Counted from the first letter of the stretch, positions 46,231 to 55,486 are shown. The stretch: DNA of 64,000 bases from Cellulosimicrobium cellulans (GCF_006539945.1 NZ_BJNZ01000001.1:248001-312000); one strand, 5' to 3'. The notes: generated by a model from the sequence alone, not told the origin. Translations and numbers: made by a program.

Positions 46231-46866
46231 ATGCAGGACGCCACGCCCAGGGACGGGATGCCCGTCGAGGGTCCGGTGGACGACGGCGGGTCAGGGCGCG
46301 CTCCGCGCACGCGGGCCGTGCTCGTGGGGGGAGTGCTCGCCGTCGCCGTCCTCGGGGTCGGGATCGCCGCGGCGCTGACCGGCCGCGCGGCGGGGACCGA
46401 GCCGAGCGACGCGGGCGGCGGTGCACCGGCCGCGGAGGCGCCGGGGGACGACCCGGCGCTCGCCGGCGAGACCTCGGCACCGCCGCCCGTCGAGACGAAC
46501 GGGGTGCAGGCGTGCAGCGGCTTCGCCGGCTCCGCGGGAACCCCGATCCACGTCCGGGGCGACGACGGCGAGCCGGCCGAGCTCGGCGGGCTCGAGGGGT
46601 GGTGGAACAGCACGCCGGCGAGCGACGCCGGGGGCTGGCTCGACGTCGAGAAGTGGCCCCGTCAGGTGCTCGACCACCCGGCCACGGTCACCGTCGAGAC
46701 GACGACCGGTACCGTCCTGGAGTCGTTCGACCGCCGCATGTGCACCGGCGTCGAGGGCTGGACGGCGCCGGACCTGTCCGCGCTGCCGCCGTCGACCGTC
46801 GTCGTGCTCGACGCCGAGACGGGCGAGGTCCTGGCCGAGCACCCCGTGGAGCTCGTGACGCCCTGA
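46231..46866 (+). CDS. Hypothetical membrane-anchored protein, 211 aa
   Basis: A single membrane helix at residues 28-50 (AVLVGGVLAVAVLGVGIAAA) is followed by a Gly/Ala/Pro linker and a folded external domain of about 120 residues containing two cysteines (VQACSGFAGSAGTPIHVRG and FDRRMCTGVEGWTAPDLS), which could form a disulfide. No family is recognised. The ATG at 46231 follows CAGGGGGACGACG. It is convergent with the CPBP gene. Confidence 0.7.
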   Translation: MQDATPRDGMPVEGPVDDGGSGRAPRTRAVLVGGVLAVAVLGVGIAAALTGRAAGTEPSDAGGGAPAAEAPGDDPALAGETSAPPPVETNGVQACSGFAGSAGTPIHVRGDDGEPAELGGLEGWWNSTPASDAGGWLDVEKWPRQVLDHPATVTVETTTGTVLESFDRRMCTGVEGWTAPDLSALPPSTVVVLDAETGEVLAEHPVELVTP

Positions 46867-46878
46867 CCTCGCCCCGCC

Positions 46879-47742
46879 TCAAGGACGGGGTGCGCCGGGG
46901 CGGGTGACGAGGTGGATCAGCACCGACGTCAGCACGATCACCCCGACGTACACCGCCATCGCGGGCGGCGACGTCACCGCGAGGAAGGTCAGGGCGGCGT
47001 TGCCGACCAGGTGCAGCGTCACCGCAGCCGGCACGCCACCCCGCAGGCGCTCGCTGACCAGCCAGTACGCGCTCGAGAGCGGGATCATCGCGAGCAGGAA
47101 CAGCAGCGCCTCGACGCTCACGAGACCGAGGGACGACTGCCACGTCCCGGTGAGCGCGAACAGCGGCACGTGCCAGACCGCCCACACAGCGCCGAGCACG
47201 ACCGACGTCGCGAGCGGCGAGAGCCGACGTCGCAGGCGCGGCTGCGCGTAGCCGCGCCACCCGAACTCCTCCGACAGCGGCCCCGCGCACAGCGAGACGA
47301 GCGCGAACAGGAGCGGACCGCCCGACCCGGCGACGGCCGCCGCCCCAGCGGACAGGTCGGCCGTCGGGCCGCCGAGGAACGGGACGACGAGCGCGGTCAG
47401 GACCGCCGGCGCGGCGCCGATCCCGACCGCGGCCGGGAGCCATCGCCCGGCCGCGCCCCAGAGCGCCGTCCGCGGGCTGCGGCGCCCCGCCGCGCGCAGC
47501 ACGAGCGCGGCCAGCGTCGGGCCGAAGCCGCCGAGCGCGAAGAGCGCGAACACGACGGGCTCGGCGAGGTCGCCGCCGAGCAGCCACGCGGCACCCCACG
47601 ACGCCCAGGACAGCCCGAACGCGAGCGCCCAGAACGCGACGAGCCCGCCGCGGAGGGGCCGCTCGGGGCCGCCGGGGATCGGGGTGGGGGAGAGGGGTCG
47701 GAGCCGCGGCGTCGCGGTCCGCGAGTGTGCGCTGGTCGTCAT
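46879..47742 (-). CDS. CPBP-family intramembrane glutamic endopeptidase, 287 aa
   Basis: About eight membrane segments with the CPBP (Rce1/abi) motifs: motif 1 GPLSEEFGWRGYAQPRLRRR with the paired glutamates, motif 2 VLGAVWAVWHVPLFALTG and motif 3 LHLVGNAALTFLAV. Members cleave peptides in the membrane or take part in bacteriocin immunity. The substrate is unknown. The ATG at 47742 is in a divergent spacer shared with the alditol oxidase and holding a palindromic repeat. Confidence 0.9.
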   Translation of the reverse strand: MTTSAHSRTATPRLRPLSPTPIPGGPERPLRGGLVAFWALAFGLSWASWGAAWLLGGDLAEPVVFALFALGGFGPTLAALVLRAAGRRSPRTALWGAAGRWLPAAVGIGAAPAVLTALVVPFLGGPTADLSAGAAAVAGSGGPLLFALVSLCAGPLSEEFGWRGYAQPRLRRRLSPLATSVVLGAVWAVWHVPLFALTGTWQSSLGLVSVEALLFLLAMIPLSSAYWLVSERLRGGVPAAVTLHLVGNAALTFLAVTSPPAMAVYVGVIVLTSVLIHLVTRPGAPRP

Positions 47743-47849
47743 GTCTCGATCCCACCGGTTCGTCCCGCTCCCCAGAGCCCGGGCCGCCCCCGACCTGGGG
47801 TGGGGACAACCCCACCGCCCGGCTCACCCAGCACGACCTTGCCCGTCGT

Positions 47850-47904
47850 CGAACACGACCTTGAGGTCGTTCTGGGCGCCAGAACGTCCCTCAGATCGTG
47901 TTCG
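47850..47904. repeat. Palindromic intergenic repeat, copy 5 of 6
   Basis: Outer arms CGAACACGA (47850) and TCGTGTTCG (ending 47904) enclose the inner dyad CGTTCTGG-CG-CCAGAACG. It lies between divergent genes, 30 bp before the alditol oxidase start, so it cannot simply be a terminator. Confidence 0.78.
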
Positions 47905-47933
47905 GCCGGGAGGGAGGTGGCAGGGTGGGAGGC

Positions 47934-49229
47934 GTGACGACGACGCCCGACGTACCCCGACCGGCCAACTGGGCCGGCAATCTCACCTACTCCTCGGCGG
48001 AGGTCGTGCACCCCGAGAGGCCGGAGGCGCTGGTCGACGTCGTGCGGCGTTCGCGGCGCGTCAAGGCGCTCGGGTCGCGGCACTCGTTCGGGGACGTCGC
48101 GGACACGCCCGGGACGCACGTCGTCCTCGACCGGTACGACGACGGCCGCCCGCCCGTCGTGATCGACCCGGCCACGGGCGTGGCGTCGGTCGCGGCGGGG
48201 CTGCGGTACGGCGACGTGACGCGGCACGTGCAGGCCGCGGGCCGCGCGCTCGCGAACCTCGCGTCGCTCCCGCACATCTCCGTCGCGGGGTCCGTCGCGA
48301 CGGCGACCCACGGCTCGGGCGACGAGGTGGGCTCGCTCGCGAGCGCCGTCGTCGGGCTCGAGCTGGTCACGGGCGACGGCGAGCGCCGGACGCTGCGACG
48401 CGGCGACGCGGACCTCCCTGGCGCGGTCGTCGCGCTCGGAGCGCTGGGCGTGGTGACCCGGGTCGAGCTCGAGACCGTCCCGACGTTCGACGTGCGCCAG
48501 GACGTGCACGTCGGGCTGCCGTGGGACGCGGTGACGGCGCACTACGACGAGCTCACGGCGTCGGCGTACTCGGTGAGCCTCTTCACGGACTGGGGGCCCG
48601 ACGGCGTCCAGCAGGTCTGGCGCAAGTCCCGCCTCGCGCCGGGGGAGCGGGGCGTGACCCGGGCGGACCTCTTCGGGGCGACGCCAGCGACGACGATGCT
48701 GCACCCCCTGCCCGGCGTCGACCCCGTGCACTGCACGCGCCAGCTCGGCGAGCCCGGCCCGTGGAACGAGCGGCTGCCGCACTTCCGGCTCGACTTCACG
48801 CCCAGCAACGGCGCGGAGCTCCAGTCGGAGTACCTCGTGCCGCGAGCCCGGGCGCAGGAGGCGTTCGCGGCGATGCGCGACCTCGGCCCGCGCGTGACCC
48901 CGCTGCTCCAGGTGGGGGAGGTCCGCACCGTCGCGGCCGATGCGGAACCGCTGTGGCTCAGCCCGTTCGACGGCCCGGCGGTCGGCGTGCACCTCACGTG
49001 GAAGCCCCTGGCCGACGACGTCGCGCGCGTCCTGCCCGACGTGGAGGCCGCGCTGCTCCCGCTGGGCGCGCGCCCGCACTGGGGCAAGCTCTCGCACGCG
49101 CTCGTCCACGACCCCGGCTCGGTCGCGACGCTCTACCCGCGCTTCGACGACTTCGGGGAGCTCGTGCAGCGGTACGACCCCGACGGCCGCTTCCTCGGCG
49201 GCTACGTCGAGCGCCTCCTGACGAGCTGA
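47934..49229 (+). CDS. Alditol (xylitol/sorbitol) oxidase, FAD-dependent, 431 aa
   Basis: Closely resembles Streptomyces AldO, which oxidises xylitol and sorbitol with oxygen to aldoses and hydrogen peroxide. Signatures: NWAGNLTYSSAEVVHPERPE, VKALGSRHSFGDVADT with the covalent-FAD histidine at residue 50, ANLASLPHISVAGSVATATH followed by GSGDEVGSLAS, SAYSVSLFTDW, QLGEPGPWNERLPHFRLDFT and ARPHWGKLSHAL near the end. Length matches AldO. The GTG at 47934 is used (another GTG is at 47898). It has no obvious operon partner; the polyol transport genes are elsewhere. Confidence 0.93.
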   Translation: MTTTPDVPRPANWAGNLTYSSAEVVHPERPEALVDVVRRSRRVKALGSRHSFGDVADTPGTHVVLDRYDDGRPPVVIDPATGVASVAAGLRYGDVTRHVQAAGRALANLASLPHISVAGSVATATHGSGDEVGSLASAVVGLELVTGDGERRTLRRGDADLPGAVVALGALGVVTRVELETVPTFDVRQDVHVGLPWDAVTAHYDELTASAYSVSLFTDWGPDGVQQVWRKSRLAPGERGVTRADLFGATPATTMLHPLPGVDPVHCTRQLGEPGPWNERLPHFRLDFTPSNGAELQSEYLVPRARAQEAFAAMRDLGPRVTPLLQVGEVRTVAADAEPLWLSPFDGPAVGVHLTWKPLADDVARVLPDVEAALLPLGARPHWGKLSHALVHDPGSVATLYPRFDDFGELVQRYDPDGRFLGGYVERLLTS

Positions 49230-49529
49230 CCCCCTGAGTCACCGCCCGCCCCCATCGCCGTCGAACACGACATGAGGGTCGTTATCCGGCGGATAGCGAC
49301 CCTCATGTCGTGTTCGACGGGGTGGTTCGTCACGGTTCGGCGTCGATGTACCTGCCGGTTTGGTGAGTGGGGCGCTGCGGCCTCAGACTCTTGCGCAGGT
49401 GCTGCGCACCGCCGGGTCCTCTGTTCCCCGTACGTTCCTCGGCCTCCGGGCCGGGTGCTGACGTAACACGACGGAGACGATCGGTGTCTACGCTGCCCCT
49501 GCCCGGCCCCCACCCGATCGGAGAACACC
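49230..49529 (+). promoter_or_regulatory. 300-bp gene-free region before the amino-acid ABC transporter
   Basis: It contains the palindromic repeat copy 6 (49258-49320) and, beyond it, about 200 bp with no gene I can support. The promoter of the transporter operon should lie between 49330 and 49510. No regulator site was recognised. Confidence 0.4.
49258..49320. repeat. Palindromic intergenic repeat, copy 6 of 6
   Basis: A 63-bp palindrome (arm start CCGTCGAACACGACATGAGG) with one T/G mismatch and a single central base. It shares the inner GTCGTTATCCG-G-CGGATA with copy 2 and the outer TCGAACACGACATGA with copy 1. Confidence 0.92.
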
Positions 49530-50474
49530 ATGCGTACGACCCTGCGCAAGCTTCCCCTCGGCCTCGTCGCGCTCACCGCGACGAGCGCCCTCCTGCTCAC
49601 CGCGTGCACCGACGCCTCCCAGACCGGGACGGACGACAGCACCGGGGGATCCGACGAGACGTCGTCCGCGCCGTCGTTCGACCCCTCGACGATCGAGGTC
49701 GACGACGCGGCCGCCGCGCTGCTGCCCGAGGACGTCGCGTCCGCGGGGACGCTCGTCGTCGCCTCGAACACGGAGTACGCGCCCGCCGAGTTCATCGACG
49801 CGGACGGCACGACCCCGATCGGCTTCGACATCGACGTCATCAAGGCGGTCGGCGCGACGCTCGGCCTCGACGTCGAGGTCCAGTCGGCCGACTTCCCGGC
49901 GATCATCCCCGCGCTCGGCACCAAGTACGACGCCGGCATCTCCTCCTTCACGATCACGGAGGAGCGCATGAAGGAGGCCAACATGATCTCCTTCCTCAAC
50001 GCGGGCTCCGCGTACGCGGTCGCGGCGGGCAACCCGGACGACGTCGACCCGGCGAGTCTGTGCGGGCTGACCGTCGCCGTCCAGACCGGCACCATCCAGG
50101 ACGAGGACATCGCGGTGCAGAGCCAGGCGTGCACCGACGCGGGCGAGGAGAAGATCGACATCCTCCAGTACGAGTCGCAGTCCGACGCCACGACGAACGT
50201 CGCGGGCGGCAAGGCGCAGGTGCTCTACGCGGACTCGCCGGTGATCGGCTACGCGGTCGAGCAGACCGGGGGCCAGCTCGAGCAGCTCGGCGACGTGTTC
50301 GACAGCGCGCCCCAGGGCGTCGTCGTCGCGAAGGACGACACCGAGCTCGCCGCCGCGATCCAGGCGGCGCTCCAGTCGCTCATGGACAGCGGCCAGCTCG
50401 TCGAGATCCTCGGCGCGTGGGGCAGCGGCGACGCCGCGCTCGACACCGCGGAGATCAACCCGTCCGTCGGCTGA
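49530..50474 (+). CDS. Polar amino-acid ABC transporter substrate-binding lipoprotein, 314 aa
   Basis: A lipoprotein signal (LVALTATSALLLTACTDASQ; lipobox near residue 28) leads into a family 3 solute-binding fold: GTLVVASNTEYAPAEFIDAD, PIGFDIDVIKAVGATLGLDV, PALGTKYDAGISSFTITEER and LCGLTVAVQTGTIQDEDI. It captures an amino acid outside the cell and delivers it to the permease encoded next. The ligand cannot be read. Two hairpins separate it from the permease gene, which fits higher expression of the binding protein. Confidence 0.92.
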   Translation: MRTTLRKLPLGLVALTATSALLLTACTDASQTGTDDSTGGSDETSSAPSFDPSTIEVDDAAAALLPEDVASAGTLVVASNTEYAPAEFIDADGTTPIGFDIDVIKAVGATLGLDVEVQSADFPAIIPALGTKYDAGISSFTITEERMKEANMISFLNAGSAYAVAAGNPDDVDPASLCGLTVAVQTGTIQDEDIAVQSQACTDAGEEKIDILQYESQSDATTNVAGGKAQVLYADSPVIGYAVEQTGGQLEQLGDVFDSAPQGVVVAKDDTELAAAIQAALQSLMDSGQLVEILGAWGSGDAALDTAEINPSVG

Positions 50475-50521
50475 CGCCCCCGCGCTGCTCTCAGCTCATC
50501 CCCAGCCCAGTCTCCGCCGTG

Positions 50522-50548
50522 TCGCGGGCGCCCGTGCGGCGCCCGCGA
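50522..50548 (+). terminator. Intercistronic hairpin after the substrate-binding gene
   Basis: TCGCGGGCGCC pairs perfectly with GGCGCCCGCGA around a 5-base loop. A second smaller hairpin follows (GCGCGGAC...GTCCGCGC, 50567-50588). Such stem-loops often trim transcription or protect the upstream mRNA. Confidence 0.6.
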
Positions 50549-50630
50549 CCGGCACACTGGACGCCTGCGCGGACGATGCCGTCCGCGCGGCCCGGCTCGT
50601 GCCCCGAGCCCCGACACCCCGAGGTGCACC

Positions 50631-51647
50631 ATGACCGGTAGGACACCCGGCGGCGACGCCGCCGGCGCACCGGGAGACGACCCGGTCCCCGACCGCATCC
50701 ACGCCCGACCCGTCCCGCGGCCCGGCAGGTGGATCTCTGCCGTCGTGCTGCTGGTCCTCGCCGCGATGGCCGCCAACGCCCTGCTGACGAACGAGAAGTT
50801 CCGGTGGGACGTCGTCTGGCTCTACTTCCGCGACGTGACGGTCGTGCGCGGTGTGGGCTGGACGCTCGTGCTCACGTTCTGCTCGATGGCGATCGCGATC
50901 GTGCTCGCCGTGCTGCTCGCGATCATGCGACGGTCGGACAACCCCGTCATGAAGTCGGTGAGCTGGGGCTACATCTGGTTCTTCCGCGGCACCCCGATCT
51001 ACACCCAGCTCGTGTTCTGGGGTCTCGTGTCGGTGCTCTACCCCCGCCTGAGCCTCGGCATCCCGTTCGGCCCCGAGTTCTTCGAGTTCCGCACGGCGGA
51101 CCTGTTCACGGCGTTCGTGTGCGCGCTCATCGGGCTCTCGCTCAACGAGGCCGCGTACCTCGCGGAGATCGTGCGTGCGGGTCTCGGGTCCGTCGACCCG
51201 GGGCAGACCGAGGCGGCCAAGGCCCTCGGCATGAAGGACGGCAAGATCCTGCGGCGCATCGTGCTGCCGCAGGCGATGCGCGTCATCGTGCCCCCGACGG
51301 GCAACGAGACGATCTCCCTGCTCAAGACGACGTCCCTCGTGCTCGCGGTGCCGTTCACGCTCGACCTCCAGTACTCGACCAACGCCATCGGCAACCGGAT
51401 CTTCCTGCCGATCCCGCTGCTCATGGTCGCGGCGATCTGGTACCTGCTCATCACGAGCGTCCTCATGGTCGGCCAGCACTACATCGAGCGGTACTACGGC
51501 CGCGGGTTCGGCACGCAGACGGCGGCCCGACGCCGCGGGCGCGGGCCGGGAGGCAAGGGCGGCGGCCGCACGAAGCCCCGCAAGCAGGACCTCATCGCCG
51601 CGTCCGGCACGACCAAGGACGACCCCTTCCTGGAGGTGACCCCGTGA
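50631..51647 (+). CDS. Amino-acid ABC transporter permease, 338 aa
   Basis: Polar amino-acid permease of the HisMQ type: [16 protein letters not shown] in the first part, the EAA-loop region [20 protein letters not shown] followed by [20 protein letters not shown], and [20 protein letters not shown]. About six membrane helices. The C-terminal 45 residues are basic and cytoplasmic. It overlaps the ATPase gene by four bases (GTGA). Only one permease gene is present, so it probably forms a homodimer. Confidence 0.92.
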   Translation: MTGRTPGGDAAGAPGDDPVPDRIHARPVPRPGRWISAVVLLVLAAMAANALLTNEKFRWDVVWLYFRDVTVVRGVGWTLVLTFCSMAIAIVLAVLLAIMRRSDNPVMKSVSWGYIWFFRGTPIYTQLVFWGLVSVLYPRLSLGIPFGPEFFEFRTADLFTAFVCALIGLSLNEAAYLAEIVRAGLGSVDPGQTEAAKALGMKDGKILRRIVLPQAMRVIVPPTGNETISLLKTTSLVLAVPFTLDLQYSTNAIGNRIFLPIPLLMVAAIWYLLITSVLMVGQHYIERYYGRGFGTQTAARRRGRGPGGKGGGRTKPRKQDLIAASGTTKDDPFLEVTP

Positions 51648-52477
51648 GCGGGACGCACGAGGCAGCATCCACGGCGGTCGACCGCGCCACGACCACCACG
51701 GACGCCACGCCGATGGTGCAGGTCGAGGGCCTGCACAAGATGTTCGGCGACCTGCACGTGCTCAAGGGCGTGGACCTCGAGGTCCCGCGCGGCTCGGTGT
51801 GCGTCGTCCTGGGACCGTCCGGGTCCGGCAAGTCGACGCTCCTGCGCTGCGTCAACGAGCTCGAGGAGATCACCGGTGGGCGCATCCGCGTCGACGGCGA
51901 GCTCATGGGCTACCGCGAGGTGACCAAGGACGGGCGCACCCGCCTGCACCGCCTGCACCCCAAGGTCGTCGCGCGCCAGCGCTCGCGCATCGGCATGGTG
52001 TTCCAGCGCTTCAACCTGTTCCCCCACATGACCGCGCTCGAGAACGTCGCGGAGGCGCCGGTGCAGGTGCAGGGCCTCGGGAAGGCGGCCGCGCGCGCAC
52101 GGGCCACCGAGCTCCTGGAGCGCGTCGGCCTCGCCGACCGCGCGGACCACTACCCGGCGCAGCTCTCCGGCGGGCAGCAGCAGCGCGTGGCGATCGCGCG
52201 GGCGCTCGCGATGGAGCCCGAGCTCATGCTGTTCGACGAGCCGACGTCCGCGCTCGACCCCGAGCTCGTCGGCGAGGTGCTCGCCGTCATGCGCGACCTC
52301 GCGCGGTCCGGCATGACGATGATGGTCGTGACGCACGAGATCGGGTTCGCGCGCGAGGTCGCGGACGCCGTCGTCTTCATGGACGAGGGCGTCATCGTCG
52401 AGCAGGGCACGCCTCAGCAGGTGCTCGGGGACCCGCAGCACGAGCGCACGCGGTCGTTCCTCGCGCACGTGCTGTAG
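51644..52477 (+). CDS. Amino-acid ABC transporter ATP-binding protein, 277 aa
   Basis: A GlnQ/HisP-type ATPase: [20 protein letters not shown] (Walker A), [36 protein letters not shown] (signature), [20 protein letters not shown] (Walker B) and [20 protein letters not shown]. The insertion [20 protein letters not shown] before the Q-loop is longer than usual. GTG start at 51644 overlapping the permease gene; it completes a three-gene importer operon. Confidence 0.94.
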   Translation: MSGTHEAASTAVDRATTTTDATPMVQVEGLHKMFGDLHVLKGVDLEVPRGSVCVVLGPSGSGKSTLLRCVNELEEITGGRIRVDGELMGYREVTKDGRTRLHRLHPKVVARQRSRIGMVFQRFNLFPHMTALENVAEAPVQVQGLGKAAARARATELLERVGLADRADHYPAQLSGGQQQRVAIARALAMEPELMLFDEPTSALDPELVGEVLAVMRDLARSGMTMMVVTHEIGFAREVADAVVFMDEGVIVEQGTPQQVLGDPQHERTRSFLAHVL

Positions 52478-52489
52478 GGAGGGCGCCCC

Positions 52490-52714
52490 TCAGCCCGCGC
52501 GACGGCGGCGCGGCAGAGCCGGGGCGTCGTGCGCCGCGAGGAGGCGGGGCGAGAGCCCGGTGGGGCGAGCGACCGTGACCATCTCCCCGCTGAGCGCCCG
52601 GCCCAGGTGCACGAGCGGCAGCATGTTCTCGTGCTCGACCACGAGCGCGTCGTAGATCGGGGTCTCGCTGTCCGGGGCGTGGGAGCGGGTGTGGGAGGGA
52701 GATCGCGTCAGCAC
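52490..52714 (-). CDS. Hypothetical protein, 74 aa
   Basis: Starts at the GTG 52714 behind GGTGGGAGG, a good ribosome site. The product (ETPIYDALVVEHENMLPLVH, then LGRALSGEMVTVARPTGLSP) has coding-like composition and ends in an Arg-rich tail. No family is recognised. It is convergent with the ABC transporter operon, 13 bp between stop codons. Confidence 0.55.
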   Translation of the reverse strand: MLTRSPSHTRSHAPDSETPIYDALVVEHENMLPLVHLGRALSGEMVTVARPTGLSPRLLAAHDAPALPRRRRAG

Positions 52715-52910
52715 GCCTCCCACCTTCCGTGAGGGACGTGCGTTCCGCGACCGGAAGCGGTGACGTGTCCGTGAGACGTTCGTGGAGACCGGGCGCGCGC
52801 GCCGCGCACCGGCGCCGACGAGCCACCGGTGGCGCGACGTCGTCGGGCGCGGTTCACTGCATCCTGACGCGCACCGGCCGCCGCGTCCCGGTCGCACCCG
52901 GGAGGACCGC

Positions 52911-53351
52911 ATGAGCCTCGCCCCGATCGTCCACGAGCTCCGCCTCGCGTGCCCCGTCGAGGTCGCCTTCGACACGTACGTCGACCGGATCGCGGAGTGG
53001 TGGCCCCCCGGGTACACCGACGACGCCGGGTCGTTCTCCGGGCTCGTCGTCGAGCCCGTCGTCGGCGGTCGCGTGCTCGCGTCCCACGGCGCCGACGAGC
53101 AGGTGTGGGGGCGCGTGACGCTCTGGGAGCGGGCGACCCACCTCGCCCACACGTTCACCCCGGGGCAGCCGCCCGGCCGGGCGTCGCTCGTCCGGGTCGA
53201 CCTGCGGCCGAGCGCCACCGGGACCGCCGTGCGGTTCGAGCACGGCGGGTGGGCGCCCGGCAGCGAGCGCGTGCGGTCGCGCTTCACCGGGTGGCCACGC
53301 ATCCTCAGCCGCTACGCGCACCTCGCCGAGCACCCCGACCCGGAGAAGTGA
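52911..53351 (+). CDS. SRPBCC/AHSA1-like ligand-binding protein, 146 aa
   Basis: A START-like helix-grip fold: HELRLACPVEVAFDTYVDRI followed by AEWWPP, VVEPVVGGRVLASHGADEQV, WGRVTLWERATHLAHTFTP and the C-terminal helix GWPRILSRYAHLAEH. Proteins of this family bind hydrophobic molecules or act in stress; no ligand is assigned. ATG at 52911 with GGGAGGACCGC just before it. Confidence 0.85.
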   Translation: MSLAPIVHELRLACPVEVAFDTYVDRIAEWWPPGYTDDAGSFSGLVVEPVVGGRVLASHGADEQVWGRVTLWERATHLAHTFTPGQPPGRASLVRVDLRPSATGTAVRFEHGGWAPGSERVRSRFTGWPRILSRYAHLAEHPDPEK

Positions 53352-53382
53352 CGTCCGGGCTCGCCGGGGGGTCGCTGCGGTC

Positions 53383-54453
53383 TCACCAGCCCCAGTCGCC
53401 CCAGTCCCAGCTGCCGTCGTCGGCGTTCCCGCCGTTGCCGTTGCCGTTGCCGTTGTTGCCGTTGCCGTCGTTCCCCGGGCCGGGCCGGTTCTGCTGGTCG
53501 CGCTCGTCCTGCTGCTTCTGCCGGTCGTCGAGCTCCTGCGACCGCTTGGCGGCGTCCTCCTCGGCCTTCGTGATCGCCGCCTCGCGCTCGGTGAGCTGCG
53601 TCGTCGCCGCGTCCAGCTCGGCGCGCTGGGCCTCCAGGTCGGCCCGCTCCGACTCGAGCTGCTCGCGCTCGGCCGCGACCTCGCTCTGCACACGCTGCGC
53701 CTCGGCCTTCTCGCGCTGCGCCTCCCCCTGTGCGGAGAGCGTCAGACCGATGCCGACGAGCAGGCCGAGAGCGACGCCCGCGAGGCCGACGGCGGTCGGG
53801 ACGAGCCATCGGCGGCCGCGGTCGGGGGCGGCGTCCTCGTCGTCGTCGGCACCGGGGAGCGCGAGCGGACCGACGCCCCCGGAGGCGCGCGCCGGGACCG
53901 CCGTCGCGCGCGGCGGTGCCGCGGCCGGCGACGGGCCGACGGGGACCACGCCGGACCGCGCGGTTCCGGCCGAGACCGTCGGGGCCGCGCCCGCGACCGC
54001 CGGGCGCACGGCCGGGTCGTCCAGCAGCGCGCCGAGGGCGGGGAGGATCATCGTCGAGCCGGCGACGGGGTGGTCGTCGACGGCGCCCGTCGCGACCGGG
54101 GCGAGCGTCGCCACGTGCGTCGCGTCGACCCCCGGACCCGTGCCGGGTGCACCGACCACCGGGGCCGCGCCGACCACCGAGGTCGCTCCGACCGCGGGGG
54201 TCGCTCCGGACGAGCGCGCGCGCAGCGACCGGCGCGTCGGCGTCCCGGCCCCGGACGGCAGGGGCTCGGTCGTGCGGAGGACCGGCGCGTCCGGGAGGGG
54301 CACGGGGACCGGGGACCCCGAGGTCGCGGCGTCCTCCCAGAACACCCAGCCCGGGGGCGGGGCCGGCCAGGACGGGTCCGGGTGCCAGTCGGTCGTGGGG
54401 GTGAAGCCCTCGGGGACGGGCCACCCCGGGGGCGGCACGAACCGCACGGCCAT
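53383..54453 (-). CDS. Membrane-anchored coiled-coil protein with DUF2510-like start, 356 aa
   Basis: The first 40 residues (FVPPPGWPVPEGFTPTTDWH, PAPPPGWVFWEDA) contain the PPPGW repeats seen in actinobacterial DUF2510-like proteins. A long Ala/Pro/Thr-rich linker follows, then one membrane helix at about 222-245 (LVPTAVGLAGVALGLLVGIG), a charged coiled coil at 245-310 (REKAEAQRVQSEVAAEREQL) and an Asn/Gly repeat tail ending in WDWGDWGW. The coiled coil should lie outside the cell. The ATG at 54453 follows GAAGGAGGACC. No function can be assigned. The frame stays open upstream to a second good start at 54807. Confidence 0.78.
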   Translation of the reverse strand: MAVRFVPPPGWPVPEGFTPTTDWHPDPSWPAPPPGWVFWEDAATSGSPVPVPLPDAPVLRTTEPLPSGAGTPTRRSLRARSSGATPAVGATSVVGAAPVVGAPGTGPGVDATHVATLAPVATGAVDDHPVAGSTMILPALGALLDDPAVRPAVAGAAPTVSAGTARSGVVPVGPSPAAAPPRATAVPARASGGVGPLALPGADDDEDAAPDRGRRWLVPTAVGLAGVALGLLVGIGLTLSAQGEAQREKAEAQRVQSEVAAEREQLESERADLEAQRAELDAATTQLTEREAAITKAEEDAAKRSQELDDRQKQQDERDQQNRPGPGNDGNGNNGNGNGNGGNADDGSWDWGDWGW

Positions 54454-54807
54454 GGGGTCCTCCTTCGGTAGCGTCCGGCGCACGGTCGACGGGGACGCAG
54501 GGTCTCGACGGGGCTCCGGCTTCGACGGGAACAGTAGGGGAGTCGTGGCCACCGGCACGAATCGGCGCCGCGACGTGGGTGGCCGCTGGTAGAACGGACG
54601 CAGACCGGCGAGGCGGCCCAGCTCCCGCCCCGGCGGCGATCGTCCCCCGACCCGGAGGTGTGCGTGTTCCTCGTCGACGAGCCGGCGCTGCGGACCGTCG
54701 CGGCCGAACCCGGCCGGACCGTCACGGGCGGCGCGCCCGCGCGCGAACGCGTCCTCGTGCACTCGGCGAGCGACGAGGCCGAGGACGATGTACGCGAGCC
54801 AACCCAT
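54454..54807 (-). other. In-frame upstream extension or small protein start, unresolved
   Basis: The ATG at 54807 has AAGGGAG six bases before it and encodes GWLAYIVLGLVARRVHEDAF. The frame runs without a stop into the coiled-coil gene at 54453, which has its own strong ribosome site. After the first 14 residues the sequence is low-complexity. Either a longer form is made or this is a decayed small membrane protein. Confidence 0.3.
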
Positions 54808-54901
54808 GGATTTCTCCCTTTTGTCTGCTGTGCGAGTTTTGCCCCCAGATCCGTCAGCATGGCAGGGACCGGCCGGGCTCGCACGTCGACGGCTCGCTCC
54901 G

Positions 54902-55093
54902 CTACGACGCGTCGGGAAGGCCCGTCGCCACGGGCGGCTGGACGGCCGTCGTGCGGAGGGTGTCGAGCCAGCGGTCGAACTCCGCCGCGATCTCGTCCGG
55001 GTGCATGCGCAGCGTCTCGGCGGGGCTGCGAGACTCGCGCCCGGCGACGTACAGCTGTCGAACCATCTCGGTCGTGGGTGTCCACGCTCTCAT
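54902..55093 (-). CDS. Hypothetical small protein, 63 aa
   Basis: The product (PTTEMVRQLYVAGRESRSPA, then MHPDEIAAEFDRWLDTLRTT) is predicted helical with a balanced amino-acid mix, unlike the low-complexity shadows around it. The ATG is at 55093; the ribosome site is weak. It lies 42 bp downstream of the STAS gene on the same strand and may be co-transcribed. No family is recognised. Confidence 0.55.
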   Translation of the reverse strand: MRAWTPTTEMVRQLYVAGRESRSPAETLRMHPDEIAAEFDRWLDTLRTTAVQPPVATGLPDAS

Positions 55094-55135
55094 CGGGTGT
55101 CCTGTCCAGAGGCGGCGGGAGGGGTAACGCGCGGC

Positions 55136-55486
55136 TCAGCCGGCCGAGCGCTCGTGCGGAGGGTCGGGGTCCGGGACGTCCGCAGCGGTCTCGACGAGCT
55201 CGACGAGACCGAGCGCCCCGCTGAACTCGAGCAGCTGGCGCACGTGCTCGGGCGCGCGCAGGAGCCGGGGGCGGTACCCCGCCCGCGTCCCCATGAGGAC
55301 GAGGTGGAGGCCGCCGGAGTCCATGAACGTGACCCGCGAGAGGTCGATGGTCCACGGCCGGTGGCCGATCGTCGCAGCGAGGCGCTCCTTGACCGCGTGG
55401 GCGACGGAGAAGTCGATCTCTCCCCACATCACCCAGTGCCGCGCGTCGTCCTCGACCTGGACGCCTCCGGTCACTCCGTCCGCCAT
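55136..55486 (-). CDS. STAS-domain protein, 116 aa
   Basis: An anti-sigma-antagonist-type STAS domain: VMWGEIDFSVAHAVKERLAA, WTIDLSRVTFMDSGGLHLVL followed by a helix and LLRAPEHVRQLLEFSGALGL. The phosphorylatable position is Ser in FMDSGG. The tail DVPDPDPPHERSAG is disordered. The ATG at 55486 is used. Like the STAS gene at 28839, it has no kinase partner nearby. Confidence 0.85.
   Translation of the reverse strand: MADGVTGGVQVEDDARHWVMWGEIDFSVAHAVKERLAATIGHRPWTIDLSRVTFMDSGGLHLVLMGTRAGYRPRLLRAPEHVRQLLEFSGALGLVELVETAADVPDPDPPHERSAG

Noticed and set aside
53421-53466. CCGTTG hexamer run as a possible microsatellite
   Set aside because: It encodes the Asn-Gly tail of the coiled-coil protein; too short and interrupted to call a variable repeat, although slippage is possible.
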